DNA from: Streptococcus hyovaginalis DSM 12219
GTDB taxonomy: Bacteria > Bacillota > Bacilli > Lactobacillales > Streptococcaceae
DNA length: 64,000 bases
Direction: 5' to 3'
Assembly (NCBI RefSeq): GCF_000420785.1
Contig: NZ_ATVP01000004.1
Coordinates: forward strand, 124,001-188,000
The translations under genes and the position numbers were made by a program. Position 1 is the first letter of the stretch; every line of letters starts with the position of its first letter. Under the pieces are notes generated by a model. It did no database searches and was not told the origin of the DNA. It saw nothing but the letters and a program-made list of their open reading frames with translations. Below, in pieces: positions 32,061-42,034 of the stretch.

Positions 32061-33802
32061 TAGGCACCTCCTTCTTCCAAAGACTGACGATTCAGCTGAG
32101 AATTGGCAATTTCACGGTAAATGGCATTGCTTTCGATTAATTCCTCATGTGTTCCACGACCGACAATCTCACCCTCATCCAAGACGATAATCTGATCAGC
32201 ATCCATGATGGTACCGACACGCTGAGCGACAATTAACACCGTCGCTTCTTCAGTAACCTCTTTCAACCGTCGGCGTAGTTCGGCATCTGTCTTATAATCA
32301 AGGGCCGAGAAAGAGTCATCAAAGATATAGATATCTGGCTTTTTAACAATAGCGCGTGCAATGGACAAACGTTGTTTCTGACCGCCTGACAGATTGGAGC
32401 CACCTTCAGCCAAATGGGTTTCGTACCGGTCTTCACGACTCTCAATAAACTCGCGCGCTTGCGCAACATCACTGGCTTCGTCTAGCTCTGGAGAAGTGGC
32501 ATCAGATTTACCATATTTCAAATTTTCACCGATGGAGCCAGTAAATAGTAGCGCTTTTTGGGGAATGAAACCTACTTTTTGGCGTAAGGCTTTGAGATTA
32601 TAATCTCTGACATCAACACCGTCTACTAAAATCCGACCAAAAGTCACATCATAAAAACGCGGAATGAGGTTCACAAGAGAAGACTTCCCTGAACCTGTTG
32701 ACCCAATAAAAGCAATTGTTTCACCTGGTTTTGTCTGAAAGGAAATATTATGCAAGACTGGTGATTCAGTTTCGCCTGGATAGGCAAAGGTTACGTTATC
32801 AAATTCCAAATAGCCCTTACTTGCCGTCTCAGTAACACCATCTTCATTTTTAGAAATTGAGATTGGCATAGCCATGACTTCTTCAATCCGCTGACTAGAT
32901 ACGGCCATACGTGGGTACATGGTAAAGAGATTGGCAAACAAAAGGAAAGAGAATAAGGCATGGAAACTGTATTCGATAAAAGCTACCAAATCACCAATTT
33001 GCAGCTGTCCCTGACGCAGAGGATCCAAAGCAAACCAGACAATAGCAACAATCATGGCAATAATAATCTGCACAAATAAAGGTTCAGTCAAACCAGTTAA
33101 AATAAAGAGATTCTGCGAAATATTAGCATACTCCTCATTTTTACGGTCAAATCGCTCTTCTTGGAAACTTTCACGCGTGAAGGCTCTGATAACCCGAAGA
33201 CCTGTTAAATTTTCACGGACATACTGGTTAATCTTGTCCAAGGTCATCTGTTGCTGCTCAGACAAAGGCTTCGTTTTTAAAGCGACATAAGTCACTACCC
33301 AAGCCAAAAAAGGAATCGATGCTGCTACAATCCAAGCCAAAGATGGGCTGGTCAGAAAGATCATGACCACTGAAAACAGCATCATGAGAGGGGTCACCAT
33401 TCCCAAACGCAGGCTTTGTTCTGCAAATTGCATCAAAACAAAGGCATCGCTCGTCATTCGAGTGACAAGGGATGACACACCGATTTTGTCATACTCACTG
33501 TGAGAATAATCTTGTAGCTTGTCGTACATGTCATTTCGCATATCCTGTATCATGGTTGTGGTTAATTTTCCAGCGGCATAGGCCAGAAGAATCCGTCCCA
33601 AAAACCCTAAAAGCACAATGATCAACATCATCCAACCCCAGAAGTATAGACGCGAAACTTCCGCCTGATTAATTCCTTCATCAATCATTCGCGCTAAAAT
33701 GGTTGGCAAACCTAAGTTCGCCAATACAAATAGCAAGGCGCCTATGACATCAAGTACCAACCATTTGGGGTACTTTTTTAAATAAGACCAAATTAATGTC
33801 AT
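32060..33802 (-). CDS. ABC exporter half-transporter, subunit A (degenerate Walker B)
   Basis: 580 residues, six membrane helices then the ATPase domain: Walker A GSTGSGKSS, signature LSGGQ, Walker B IYIFDDSFSALD in which the catalytic Glu is replaced by Asp. H-loop reads VAQRVG instead of the usual AHR, a second sign of a non-catalytic site. This complements subunit B. The pair resembles YheI/YheH, PatAB and SatAB multidrug exporters. The upstream GNAT gene ends with a 4-bp overlap, and the transcript probably begins at the ABC-F gene. Confidence 0.9.
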   Translation of the reverse strand: MTLIWSYLKKYPKWLVLDVIGALLFVLANLGLPTILARMIDEGINQAEVSRLYFWGWMMLIIVLLGFLGRILLAYAAGKLTTTMIQDMRNDMYDKLQDYSHSEYDKIGVSSLVTRMTSDAFVLMQFAEQSLRLGMVTPLMMLFSVVMIFLTSPSLAWIVAASIPFLAWVVTYVALKTKPLSEQQQMTLDKINQYVRENLTGLRVIRAFTRESFQEERFDRKNEEYANISQNLFILTGLTEPLFVQIIIAMIVAIVWFALDPLRQGQLQIGDLVAFIEYSFHALFSFLLFANLFTMYPRMAVSSQRIEEVMAMPISISKNEDGVTETASKGYLEFDNVTFAYPGETESPVLHNISFQTKPGETIAFIGSTGSGKSSLVNLIPRFYDVTFGRILVDGVDVRDYNLKALRQKVGFIPQKALLFTGSIGENLKYGKSDATSPELDEASDVAQAREFIESREDRYETHLAEGGSNLSGGQKQRLSIARAIVKKPDIYIFDDSFSALDYKTDAELRRRLKEVTEEATVLIVAQRVGTIMDADQIIVLDEGEIVGRGTHEELIESNAIYREIANSQLNRQSLEEGGA

Positions 33803-34359
33803 TTTTTGTTATCTCCTAAATTCACTAAATCACTTTTTCTCTTGGTGCGACAGGGCTTAAAATGGCCTTTTTCTGCTGATGATCCCTTCAAGTCTTTCAC
33901 CATCCAGATCGTCATGGCATGGTACCCATTGTCATTAGCCAATGGCTCGTCTAATGCTTTAAAACCGAGCGCCTCATAAAGAGATACTGCCTGAGCAAGG
34001 ACATCAGTCGTTTCTAAATACAATTGCTTGAAACCGGCTGCTCTTGCTTCTGCAATCACCGTCTCGGTCAAACGACGTCCCCAACCCTGACCTCTGATAG
34101 TTTCAGACACATAGAGCTTTTGCAGCTCACAGATGTCATCCGATAGTAGTGCAAACCCTGCACCTCCCATGACCCTGCCCTGATCCTCAAGGACAAAATA
34201 AGCCGAGCGTTCATCGGAGACGTAAGTTTCTGCCAACCTATCTAAAAAAGGATCAAAGTAGGCAGTTCCCGGTTTATCAAGACCTACGGCTTTCAAACTC
34301 TTTCGTATAATGGTCGCCATTTGCTCATTATCATTAGCGACAATTGGTCGTATATGCAT
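33799..34359 (-). CDS. GNAT-family N-acetyltransferase
   Basis: 186 residues. The acetyl-CoA loop is near residue 92 (SETIRGQGWGRRL, the R/Q-x-x-G-x-G/A motif), preceded by the beta-bulge strand ELQKLYVSE and followed by LYLETTDVLAQAVSLYEALGF. These define the GNAT fold. The substrate is unknown; its place between a MATE pump and an ABC exporter suggests a drug or small-amine acetyltransferase. The C-terminal 30 residues are basic (KPCRTKRKSD) and overlap the next gene, ending in TGA inside its ATG. Confidence 0.82.
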   Translation of the reverse strand: MHIRPIVANDNEQMATIIRKSLKAVGLDKPGTAYFDPFLDRLAETYVSDERSAYFVLEDQGRVMGGAGFALLSDDICELQKLYVSETIRGQGWGRRLTETVIAEARAAGFKQLYLETTDVLAQAVSLYEALGFKALDEPLANDNGYHAMTIWMVKDLKGSSAEKGHFKPCRTKRKSDLVNLGDNKK

Positions 34360-34392
34360 TCCTTGTAAGACCCTTTCTAAAGTATTTCCTGC

Positions 34393-35730
34393 TTAATAGC
34401 GTTTTTCAATAGATCGCAACCTAAAATGGAGTAAAAGGCTACAGGTAAAGAGTCCAGCAATCAGACCAATCCAATAGGCCCGAGCCCCCAAATCTGTTAA
34501 GACATCCAATAACCAACCAGCTGGAAGTGCGATCCCCCAGTAGGCACCTACACCAACAAGGAAAGGATAGGTCGTATCTTTGTAACCACGCAAAATGCCT
34601 TGTACAGGAGCTGCTAAAGCATCAGCCAGTTGAAAAAAGAAAGCATAGATTAGAAAGTCTGTTGTTAATTGAATAAACCGTTCCCCACTCCCGTAAAGAT
34701 AGGCCACCTGCGTTCGAAAGAGAAATAAAATGGTTAAGGTCACTGCCGCAAACAAGAGTGCTGTCACACGTCCAATTCTAGCAAACTGACGAGCATCACC
34801 ATAATTTCTGGCACCTACTTCAAATGATATCGCAATAGGCATGGTGATCGAAATACTTAGTGGAAAAGCATAGAGCAAGGTCGCAAAGTTCATGGCTGCT
34901 TGATGGGCGGCAATGATATCCGCTGAAAAGTTTACCATAAAGAGACCCACTGTCGCAAAAATGGCCACTTCTGCAAAGATTTGCATACCAATAGGTAGTC
35001 CAAGTAGAAATCCTTGTTTTAATAATTTGAGATTTGGCAAAGTCCAGCGCCATACATGAAAGGGCTTGACTTTCGGATGTAATGACATCACCACTAGAAC
35101 CACCAAGAGTAATAACCAATAGGATAGGGCCGTCCCAAGTCCAGCACCTGCTCCTCCCATTTCAGGAAGCCCAAATTTGCCATAAATCAAAGCATAATTA
35201 AAGCTAGCATTGAAGGGCAGTAAGAGCAACATCAAGTACATAGACAATTGTGTCAATCCTAGGGCATCAAAAAATGATCGACAAACACTGAATAAGAGTA
35301 AGGGCAAGATCCCTAAGGCCAACCACTTCAGATATCCTTGACCAACCTCAACCACTTGTGCTTCAAGACCAAAAGAGGTCAAGAGAGGGATTGCGACAAA
35401 GGTCACCAGTAACCATAAAAAGGCAGATAAAAGAATGGCCATATAGATAAACTGATGAAAATCATCTTTGATCCGATGACGATTGCCCTGGCCAAGGTGT
35501 TGACCAATAATGGGAACCAAGGCAGACACGATACCAGTCAATAAGGAGAAAAATGGGTTCCATAAGCTAGCTGCCATCGAAACTCCTGCTAGGTGTGTCG
35601 TATCATACTGTCCCGTCATCATAGTATCAATGAAAGTAGCTGAAAAGTTGGCAAATTGATAAATCAAAATAGGAAAAAAGAGTCTAAGAAAGAGCGTGAT
35701 TTTATGTTTCACGCTTTCAGTATGATACAT
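34393..35730 (-). CDS. MATE-family efflux transporter
   Basis: 445 residues with twelve membrane helices in two similar halves of six, the hallmark of the MATE fold. Characteristic regions: FPILIYQFANFSATFIDTMM at helix 1, GIVSALVPIIGQHLGQGN at helix 2 with the loop, and MPIAISFEVGARNYGDA in the second half. It exports cationic drugs in exchange for Na+ or H+; the coupling ion is not deducible. The start ATG follows AAGGAGGGACT, which overlaps the end of the ABC-F gene by a few bases of spacing (9 bp). Part of the five-gene unit. Confidence 0.88.
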   Translation of the reverse strand: MYHTESVKHKITLFLRLFFPILIYQFANFSATFIDTMMTGQYDTTHLAGVSMAASLWNPFFSLLTGIVSALVPIIGQHLGQGNRHRIKDDFHQFIYMAILLSAFLWLLVTFVAIPLLTSFGLEAQVVEVGQGYLKWLALGILPLLLFSVCRSFFDALGLTQLSMYLMLLLLPFNASFNYALIYGKFGLPEMGGAGAGLGTALSYWLLLLVVLVVMSLHPKVKPFHVWRWTLPNLKLLKQGFLLGLPIGMQIFAEVAIFATVGLFMVNFSADIIAAHQAAMNFATLLYAFPLSISITMPIAISFEVGARNYGDARQFARIGRVTALLFAAVTLTILFLFRTQVAYLYGSGERFIQLTTDFLIYAFFFQLADALAAPVQGILRGYKDTTYPFLVGVGAYWGIALPAGWLLDVLTDLGARAYWIGLIAGLFTCSLLLHFRLRSIEKRY

Positions 35731-35739
35731 AGTCCCTCC

Positions 35740-37611
35740 TTATTCTGCTAATTCACTGAGATAGTCATAACGTTCATATTTTTCAAGCAGGCGCGCATTA
35801 TGACTATCCAAATCTCTCTGAAGAACAGCCAACTCACCATAATCACTGGCATTTTCCAGCATAGCTTCCTCTATCTGTTCGATCGCTTCTTCAAGCACTA
35901 CAATATCTTCTTCAATAGTCGCCCATTCTTTCTTTTCCATATAAGTCATACGCTTTTTCTCTTGGCGAACTTTAGTCGTTTTTGGGGTTTCTTTTTGACG
36001 TAATAAAGTGGCACTTTCTGCTTCAAAAGCCTTTTCGTCTAAATAATCTGTATAATTTCCATAGAAAGAGCGAATGTTACCATTTTCAAAGGCTAAGATT
36101 TTATTAGCAACCTTATCTAAAAAATAACGGTCATGGCTAACGGTGATAACTGGACCGGTGAATCCAGCTAAAAATTGCTCTAAAACGGTCAAGGTCGCAA
36201 TATCCAAATCATTGGTAGGCTCGTCCAGTAAGAGGACATTGGGCTTTTCAATCAACAATTTCAAAAGGTAGAGACGCTTCTTCTCCCCGCCAGATAATTT
36301 CGAAATCTGTGTACCATGGCTCGATCTTGGGAATAAAAACTGCTCCAGCAGTTCACTGACACTAATTGTTCCAACACTCGTTTTGACTTCGTCCGCAACT
36401 TCTTGAAGGTAAGAAATGACACGCTTATTCTCATCCATACCCTGAATTTGCTGTGAGAAATAACCAACACGAACGGTTTCTCCGATAACCACTTGACCTG
36501 ATGTCGGCTCAATCTTTCCAGCAATCAAGTCTAGGAGAGTTGTCTTACCAACCCCATTATCACCAACAATACCAATGCGGTCTTTATTTTGGATAATCTC
36601 ATTAAAATCCTTTAACAAAGGCTTGTGGCTATCGTAAGCAAAATCGACATGCTCAAAGTTGACCACTTTTTTCCCAATACGACTGGTTTCAAAAGTGATC
36701 TCCAAATTGTCCGTAGAAGTCTCCTGATGAAGATTCTGTTTGAGATCATGAAAGCGATTAATTCTTGCTTGTTGCTTTGTCGCTCTAGCTTGCGGCTGCC
36801 TACGCATCCAAGCCAATTCTTGCTTGTAAAGTTGCTTTTTCTTATGTAAGGCCGCAGCATCACGCTCATCCTGCTCTGCACGTAAACGCACATAATCCTG
36901 ATAATTACCTTGATACTCCGTCAACTGACTATCCGATAATTCAAAAATACGGGTTGCCACATTATCCAAAAAGTAGCGGTCGTGCGTAATAAACAAGACG
37001 GTCTTTTTAGAGTTAGTTAAATAATTTGTTAACCAAGCAATGGTTTCAATATCCAGATGGTTGGTCGGCTCATCCAACAGCAACAAATCAACATCTTTTA
37101 ACAAGACCTGTGCCAACTGCACACGGCGACGAAGACCTCCTGACAAATTACCCACGGTTTGTGTTAGATCTGTGATACCTAACTTAGATAAAACAGTTTT
37201 GACCTCACTCTCGATGGTCCAAGCGTCTAAGATATCCATTTCCGACATTAGAGACTCTAATCGCGCCTGCTTATCTTCTGAGTAGTTAGCCATGATCGTT
37301 TCATACTCGCGAATCAAGACCATCTCACGCAAATCAGAAGATAAAACCGTATCCAAGACAGTCTGGTGCTCATCAAAATCAGGTTCTTGTGTCAAGTAGG
37401 CTATTTTATAGTCTTTGGGTTTGACAAAAGGGGAAATATCACCATCAAAACCAATACGTTCGGCAATCACATCCAGTAAAGTTGTTTTTCCGGTGCCATT
37501 AACACCAATAATCCCAATACGATCAAGCTCATGAATCATAAAGGAAATTTTCTGAAATACCATCTTATCCCCAACGGATTTTGTTAACTGTTCAACACTA
37601 AAATCACTCAT
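35740..37611 (-). CDS. ABC-F ATPase (Uup-like)
   Basis: 623 residues, two ABC domains and no membrane helix. Walker A sequences are GVNGTGKTT (about residue 36) and GDNGVGKTT (about residue 340); signatures LSGGLRRR and LSGGEKKR; Walker B LLLLDEPTNHLD and VLLLDEPTNDLD. The interdomain linker (residues 240-300) is basic and the C-terminal 90 residues form a coiled coil (MEKKEWATIEEDIVVLEEAI), as in Uup. ABC-F proteins bind ribosomes and relieve stalls or protect against antibiotics; the Uup type is linked to DNA or ribosome maintenance. First gene of the efflux unit. Confidence 0.88.
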   Translation of the reverse strand: MSDFSVEQLTKSVGDKMVFQKISFMIHELDRIGIIGVNGTGKTTLLDVIAERIGFDGDISPFVKPKDYKIAYLTQEPDFDEHQTVLDTVLSSDLREMVLIREYETIMANYSEDKQARLESLMSEMDILDAWTIESEVKTVLSKLGITDLTQTVGNLSGGLRRRVQLAQVLLKDVDLLLLDEPTNHLDIETIAWLTNYLTNSKKTVLFITHDRYFLDNVATRIFELSDSQLTEYQGNYQDYVRLRAEQDERDAAALHKKKQLYKQELAWMRRQPQARATKQQARINRFHDLKQNLHQETSTDNLEITFETSRIGKKVVNFEHVDFAYDSHKPLLKDFNEIIQNKDRIGIVGDNGVGKTTLLDLIAGKIEPTSGQVVIGETVRVGYFSQQIQGMDENKRVISYLQEVADEVKTSVGTISVSELLEQFLFPRSSHGTQISKLSGGEKKRLYLLKLLIEKPNVLLLDEPTNDLDIATLTVLEQFLAGFTGPVITVSHDRYFLDKVANKILAFENGNIRSFYGNYTDYLDEKAFEAESATLLRQKETPKTTKVRQEKKRMTYMEKKEWATIEEDIVVLEEAIEQIEEAMLENASDYGELAVLQRDLDSHNARLLEKYERYDYLSELAE

Positions 37612-37995
37612 ACTATTATTCCTTCTATCATACTAACAAAAAGACAAATGCCTCAACACTCACTTTTGATAGCCTTCTACTTCAGTAGCGCCATAGTCCT
37701 TTAAATCAAGCCCCTATTCTTTAACAGCTCGACCAATATCTTTCAACATAGCACAAAGTGAGCGACTTTCATCTAAGACCTTATTTATCGCATGGCATTG
37801 GAGTTTCTGAATATTGCAATCGCATTTTTTATGCTTTATGTTGCTTAATGAGGCTGGGTTCAAGCCCAGCCTCTCATCACATTATGCACTTGTATCTAGC
37901 ACCAAGACTAGTAGGCATTTCGTTGCCCATTTCAAGCAGCCACTTACTAAACTTCTAAAACTTTGGTGTTAAAGGCCAGTTCCTTTCTTGGAAAC
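37612..37995. other. Intergenic gap with possible decayed minus-strand frame
   Basis: The minus strand from about 37815 to 37660 reads MRLQYSETPMPCD, a frame change, KVLDESRSLCAMLKDIGRAV, a stop, GLDLKDYGATEVEGYQK and a stop at 37660-37662. This is protein-like but unrecognised, probably the end of a lost gene. A hairpin is noted separately. Nothing else is visible. Confidence 0.3.
37849..37877. terminator. Strong GAGGCTGGG hairpin
   Basis: TGAGGCTGGG-ttcaag-CCCAGCCTCTCA. This type of stem is common in streptococcal intergenic DNA. It has no T-run, so termination is possible but not certain. Confidence 0.5.
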
Positions 37996-39219
37996 TCAGC
38001 TTGATTTAGTCATCAATGATAGGTACTGTTTGGCAAAAAGCATAATAGTCTCTCTGTCATTAGCAAGATTACCATCAACAATAGCCATTTCAATAGCGGA
38101 GAGCATCTGCCCTAACTGAGGCCCAGGTTTTAAATCAAGCTCGCTTAAAAGCATTCCACCATTCACAACGATATCATGTTTATCATGAATCAACAAAGCG
38201 GCATCCAGCTGATCTAGACGATCAAAATCTGCGGTCAAACCCACAGCCTGTCTCAATGCTTCCACTTCACGGATCAGGTCTAAGCCATACTGATAAACCA
38301 ACCTCTTGGTGAGACCACCTTTCAGACGACTATTAAAAGCAGCGACCATGTGCGATACACGTGTTTGAAATTGTGTTGAGGTTTTCCATTTTTTAAGAAA
38401 CCCTTTTGGATTCTCATGGTTTAAAATCAATAAAACAGCGGCCCAAGCCTGCTCGGAACTCTGAAAAACATAGCTATTATCGATTTTATTCAGAAAGGCC
38501 TGCCAATAGCCAACCGTCTCCTGTAAGTCAGGCAGATAAGCATAGGCTTTTGTTGCTATCAAGGCTTGAATGCCTTTAGACCAATGTGGTGCCATCAACA
38601 ATTTATCGAACTCTATAAAACAGCGTTCGACAGAAATTTTTTCTAGTAGGGGTGCGCACTCTTGCATAGCTGATAAGGTCTTAGTCTCAATATCAAAATC
38701 AAGACTAGCTGAAAAACGAATACCTCTTAAAATTCTCAAAGCGTCCTCATGAAAACGTTCAGAAGCTTCGCCGACCGCTCTGAGAAGTTTATTTTCCAAA
38801 TCTGTCAAACCGTCAAAGAGGTCTATAACTTGACTATTTTCATCAAGCGCAAAAGCATTGACGGTAAAATCTCGCCGTTTCAAATCCTCTTTTAAAGAGC
38901 GGACGAAGGTGACACTAGATGGTCTGCGATAATCAACATAGACATCTTCTGTACGAAAGGTAGTCATCTCATAGCTATGCCCATTCTCTAAAACTAAAAC
39001 CGTCCCATGATCGATACCAACGTCTACAGTATGCTCAAAAATGGCCTTCGTTTCTTCAGGATAAGACGAAGTAGCAATATCGACATCATGAATAGGACGT
39101 CCTAGTAGGACATCACGAACAGAGCCTCCGACAAAATAGGCCTCAAAACCAGCCGTTTTAATTCTTTCGAGAAGCGGTAACGCCTCCTTAAATTCAAGGG
39201 GAAGATCTTGTAATTTCAT
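37996..39219 (-). CDS. cca: CCA-adding enzyme (tRNA nucleotidyltransferase)
   Basis: 407 residues, normal for bacterial class II enzymes. The nucleotidyltransferase motif [25 protein letters not shown] at residues 27-51 contains the catalytic Dx[16 protein letters not shown] is the flexible loop region, and [13 protein letters not shown] and [14 protein letters not shown] are the neck motifs for ATP/CTP selection. The enzyme adds or repairs the 3' CCA of tRNA in the cytoplasm. Its start shares the A of the dapB stop (TAATG), so it is co-translated with dapB, a conserved streptococcal arrangement. Confidence 0.95.
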   Translation of the reverse strand: MKLQDLPLEFKEALPLLERIKTAGFEAYFVGGSVRDVLLGRPIHDVDIATSSYPEETKAIFEHTVDVGIDHGTVLVLENGHSYEMTTFRTEDVYVDYRRPSSVTFVRSLKEDLKRRDFTVNAFALDENSQVIDLFDGLTDLENKLLRAVGEASERFHEDALRILRGIRFSASLDFDIETKTLSAMQECAPLLEKISVERCFIEFDKLLMAPHWSKGIQALIATKAYAYLPDLQETVGYWQAFLNKIDNSYVFQSSEQAWAAVLLILNHENPKGFLKKWKTSTQFQTRVSHMVAAFNSRLKGGLTKRLVYQYGLDLIREVEALRQAVGLTADFDRLDQLDAALLIHDKHDIVVNGGMLLSELDLKPGPQLGQMLSAIEMAIVDGNLANDRETIMLFAKQYLSLMTKSS

Positions 39220-39986
39220 TACAGTAATTTTTCCAATCCATAGACCAAACGATCGCGTTTAACAACTTCTTTTATCCCAAGATTCACACCACTCATAAAG
39301 GATGAGCGGTCATAAGAGTCATGGCGGAGCGTGAGCCCTTCACCTGGAGCGCCAAAAATAACTTCTTGATGCGCCACCAAACCCGGCAAGCGAACACTAT
39401 GAATGCGGAAACCATCATACTCAGTACCACGAGCACCAGCTAACAATTCTTCCTCATCTGCAGCACCTTGCTGTTTATACTGTCGACTTGCCGAGATGAG
39501 TTCAGCTGTTTTAACTGCAGTTCCTGAAGGAGCATCTTTTTTCTGATCATGGTGTAATTCAATGATCTCTAAATCAGGGAAATATTGAGCAGCCTTTGCC
39601 GCAAATTCCATGAGTAATATGGCACCAATGGCAAAGTTAGGCGCAATCAAACCACCAACTTGCTGTTCTTCAGAAAAACTAATCAACTGGGCGATCTCTT
39701 CTTCAGTAAAGCCCGTTGTTCCAACTACTGGAGAAAAACCATTTTCCAAGGCAAAACGGGTATTTTCAAAGGCTACCTTAGGCGTTGTAAAATCAACCCA
39801 AACATCAGCTTCAAAACCAACCAAATCGTTTTTATCATTAAAAACAGGAATACCTTCAAGATCTTTTTCTGCTGCAAAAGGATCCAATAAAGCTGCTAAT
39901 TCAAGTTCTTTATCTGATTTAACCATGTCAACTGCAGTGGATCCCATTCGTCCTTTGAATCCTGCGATAATCACCTTAATTGCCAT
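39219..39986 (-). CDS. dapB: 4-hydroxy-tetrahydrodipicolinate reductase
   Basis: 255 residues. The N-terminal nucleotide motif GFKGRMGS at residues 9-16, DFTTP, VGTTGF and [14 protein letters not shown], and the signature [15 protein letters not shown] at about residue 145 with catalytic His and Lys are diagnostic. DapB reduces the dihydrodipicolinate precursor with NAD(P)H in the lysine and diaminopimelate pathway; streptococci use it for the L-lysine of peptidoglycan. Start ATG follows AAAGGAGATATT. Operon with cca. Confidence 0.95.
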   Translation of the reverse strand: MAIKVIIAGFKGRMGSTAVDMVKSDKELELAALLDPFAAEKDLEGIPVFNDKNDLVGFEADVWVDFTTPKVAFENTRFALENGFSPVVGTTGFTEEEIAQLISFSEEQQVGGLIAPNFAIGAILLMEFAAKAAQYFPDLEIIELHHDQKKDAPSGTAVKTAELISASRQYKQQGAADEEELLAGARGTEYDGFRIHSVRLPGLVAHQEVIFGAPGEGLTLRHDSYDRSSFMSGVNLGIKEVVKRDRLVYGLEKLL

Positions 39987-40103
39987 AATATCTCCTTTTT
40001 TTCTGTTTTAAAAAGGGGAGTGAGCTTGATCTGAATCATTCAGAAAACTCAACTTCCCTAGCACTAATTCTTAATGACCATTGACGTCTCGCAAAGGGAT
40101 TGC

Positions 40104-40952
40104 CTAAACTTTTGGTATCATCCCAAAAGCAATGGCGCCTTGACCTAAATGTGTCCCAATAACACTACCAAATGGAACAATTCGAAGATCGTCATCAAAA
40201 TCTGACTCTTTCAATAATTGGTAAAATTCCTGAGCTTTTTCTGGGACATTGGCATGAATAATAGCCACATCATAATGACCATCTTGCGTTTTTTCCTTTA
40301 AAATGTCCAACAAACGTTTAACGGCCTTCTTTTCGGTACGCACTTTTTCATAAACTTCAATAACACCTTCGTCATTAAAGTACAAAATCGGCTTGATTGA
40401 CAGCAAATTTCCTAATAGGGCCGAACCGTTTGATAATCGCCCTCCCTTAACCAGGTGGTTCAGATCATCCACGATGATAAAAGCATCCGTTCGTTCAATC
40501 TGAAAGGACAATGTTTCCAATATGGCTTCAAAAGTACTTCCGCTTTCTGCCACATCTAGAACAGTTTTGACCATATAGCCTAGAGGCGCTGATGTAATTT
40601 TACTATCTGGTATGGCAATGGTTAGTTCTGGATGTTCATCAACTAAAAATTGACTGTTAGCCCAAAAACCGGAAATACCACTTGATAAGAAAAGCCCTAT
40701 AACATGAGTATAGCCATCATGCGTCAATTGATTGAGTAAGGCATCAAATTCAGCTAAACTCGGCTGGCTGGTCTTTGGTAATTCGGCAGACTGCGCCATT
40801 TTTTGGTAAAAGGCCTCTATCGATAGGTTTTGCCCCTCAATGTAAGATTGGTCATCAATCGTTACCGGGATATTTAAGCAATACAGATCAGCGTGACTGG
40901 CTATTTCTTGAGGTATGACCGCTGAATTATCTGTTACTACGGCTAGTTTCAT
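40104..40952 (-). CDS. DegV-family fatty acid-binding protein
   Basis: 282 residues. [15 protein letters not shown] at the start, TSQPSLAEF at about residue 60 with the ligand-binding Thr-Ser, [11 protein letters not shown], and [19 protein letters not shown] are the DegV hallmarks. The family (FakB-like) binds a fatty acid and presents it to the FakA kinase for phospholipid synthesis. Start shares a base with the stop of the DUF1149 gene (TAATG), so the two are translationally coupled. There is a 117-bp gap to dapB. Confidence 0.9.
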   Translation of the reverse strand: MKLAVVTDNSAVIPQEIASHADLYCLNIPVTIDDQSYIEGQNLSIEAFYQKMAQSAELPKTSQPSLAEFDALLNQLTHDGYTHVIGLFLSSGISGFWANSQFLVDEHPELTIAIPDSKITSAPLGYMVKTVLDVAESGSTFEAILETLSFQIERTDAFIIVDDLNHLVKGGRLSNGSALLGNLLSIKPILYFNDEGVIEVYEKVRTEKKAVKRLLDILKEKTQDGHYDVAIIHANVPEKAQEFYQLLKESDFDDDLRIVPFGSVIGTHLGQGAIAFGMIPKV

Positions 40953-41332
40953 TAGTTTTTAAACTCCAAATTGACACCTGGTCGGTCCAAAGCAATTTCG
41001 GTTACTTCGTAAGTCATACGACGTACCATTTCCAACAATGGCTCTGCCAAGGTTTCAACTTCTTCTTGTGAAAATTCCTTTGGTTCATTTACGATACGAC
41101 CTTTGATGTGATCCATTTGGGAAACCACACCACTAATCATAAATTCATCACGAACAATAGTAAATTGTAAGACGGATACGATTGTGGTTTGGTTCTTTTC
41201 CGTATTTTTTTCCACTAACTGGAAGGTCACTTCAAAATTTGTCTTTGGGGTACCATTTTCTTTTTCCCACTCTAGATTACGAGCATTGTAATGGTATTGG
41301 TTGACAAATTCTTTTTCACGAACGATTTCCAT
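40952..41332 (-). CDS. DUF1149-family protein
   Basis: 126 residues from the ATG at 41332, which has an AGGAGAGAAATT site. The ATG at 41365 is not used, because it lies inside the TATAAT -10 hexamer (41364-41369) of the promoter. The protein is acidic and beta-rich ([29 protein letters not shown]), which fits the SecB-like fold assigned to this family; the function in streptococci is not established. It precedes the DegV gene with a 1-bp overlap. Confidence 0.8.
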   Translation of the reverse strand: MEIVREKEFVNQYHYNARNLEWEKENGTPKTNFEVTFQLVEKNTEKNQTTIVSVLQFTIVRDEFMISGVVSQMDHIKGRIVNEPKEFSQEEVETLAEPLLEMVRRMTYEVTEIALDRPGVNLEFKN

Positions 41333-41363
41333 AATTTCTCTCCTATAAGATACAAGTGTTTTC

Positions 41364-41369
41364 ATTATA
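41364..41369 (-). promoter_or_regulatory. -10 hexamer of the DUF1149-degV unit
   Basis: Minus-strand TATAAT. Transcription would start near 41357, excluding the ATG at 41363-41365 and leaving the AGGAGA-preceded ATG at 41332. Confidence 0.65.
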
Positions 41370-41397
41370 GCATAAGGCTAGGTAAAATAAAAGCTAG

Positions 41398-41919
41398 CTA
41401 ATACTTCTTCTGAGGGTGTTTTGCGATGATCTCTGGGTGCTTATCCAGCAGTTCTTGGCCAGCTTCCGTCAATGAATAGCTACGCTCATCAAAAGTCCTT
41501 GCCAAAGATGCCTCTGTGTATGTCGCTTGAAGTGCAGCTTCCAAGTCAGCTCTCTTCATCTTACTGAGTCCCTTCACTTCCTTATCTTGTAGCAATTCTT
41601 TCAGCGTCATGACTGGCAATAATTTCACCGATTCAAAAGCCGTATCAATGCGAACGAGACCATCCTCAATCAGCTGTTCAAGCTCTTTTTGGGCATCGAT
41701 CCCATAAGTCGTATAAAAATACTTATGATGAGGGTGATGGGTGGTGTAAGTGCCAAACTGAATACGCCAAAGTAAGATGATGTGACCCGGAAGATAGCCT
41801 TCTCCTGTTCGTTCCATTTGTCGCTTAGCGATGGGCTTCTTCAGTAATTCTTGTTCATACTTTGGTGAAATAAAAGGCATTTCAGCATGGTGTTCATAAA
41901 CGTCTTTTAATGTTTTCAT
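41398..41919 (-). CDS. SAP-domain-containing protein
   Basis: 173 residues from the ATG at 41919 (MKTLKDVYEHHAEMPFISPK). The in-frame ATG eight codons upstream is not used, as it overlaps the TATAAT promoter hexamer. Residues about 105-145 (MTLKELLQDKEVKGLSKMKR then ADLEAALQ) match a SAP motif, a small helix-extended-loop-helix that binds nucleic acids. The N-terminal part has YTTHHPHHKYF, a His cluster of unknown meaning. I know no experimental role. The transcript would have essentially no 5' leader. Confidence 0.7.
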   Translation of the reverse strand: MKTLKDVYEHHAEMPFISPKYEQELLKKPIAKRQMERTGEGYLPGHIILLWRIQFGTYTTHHPHHKYFYTTYGIDAQKELEQLIEDGLVRIDTAFESVKLLPVMTLKELLQDKEVKGLSKMKRADLEAALQATYTEASLARTFDERSYSLTEAGQELLDKHPEIIAKHPQKKY

Positions 41920-41926
41920 AGCTCTC

Positions 41927-41932
41927 ATTATA
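41927..41932 (-). promoter_or_regulatory. -10 hexamer abutting the SAP gene start
   Basis: TATAAT on the minus strand, 7 nt before the ATG at 41919. A normal start site would fall at or one base before the A of the ATG, giving a leaderless mRNA. A clear -35 was not found. Confidence 0.55.
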
Positions 41933-42002
41933 ACAAAGTCCATTGAAAATCACTAGTCTGGGATGTGCGTATTTAAAATCCCCTGGAGTACCTAATATGA
42001 CA

Positions 42003-42011
42003 TGCTATAAT
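42003..42011 (+). promoter_or_regulatory. Extended -10 of the RibD/DHFR-like gene
   Basis: TGC-TATAAT (TG at 42003-42004, TATAAT 42006-42011), 24 bp before the ATG at 42035, which has an AATGAGGTAACTT site. Confidence 0.7.
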
Positions 42012-42034
42012 AGATTTTAGAAATGAGGTAACTT

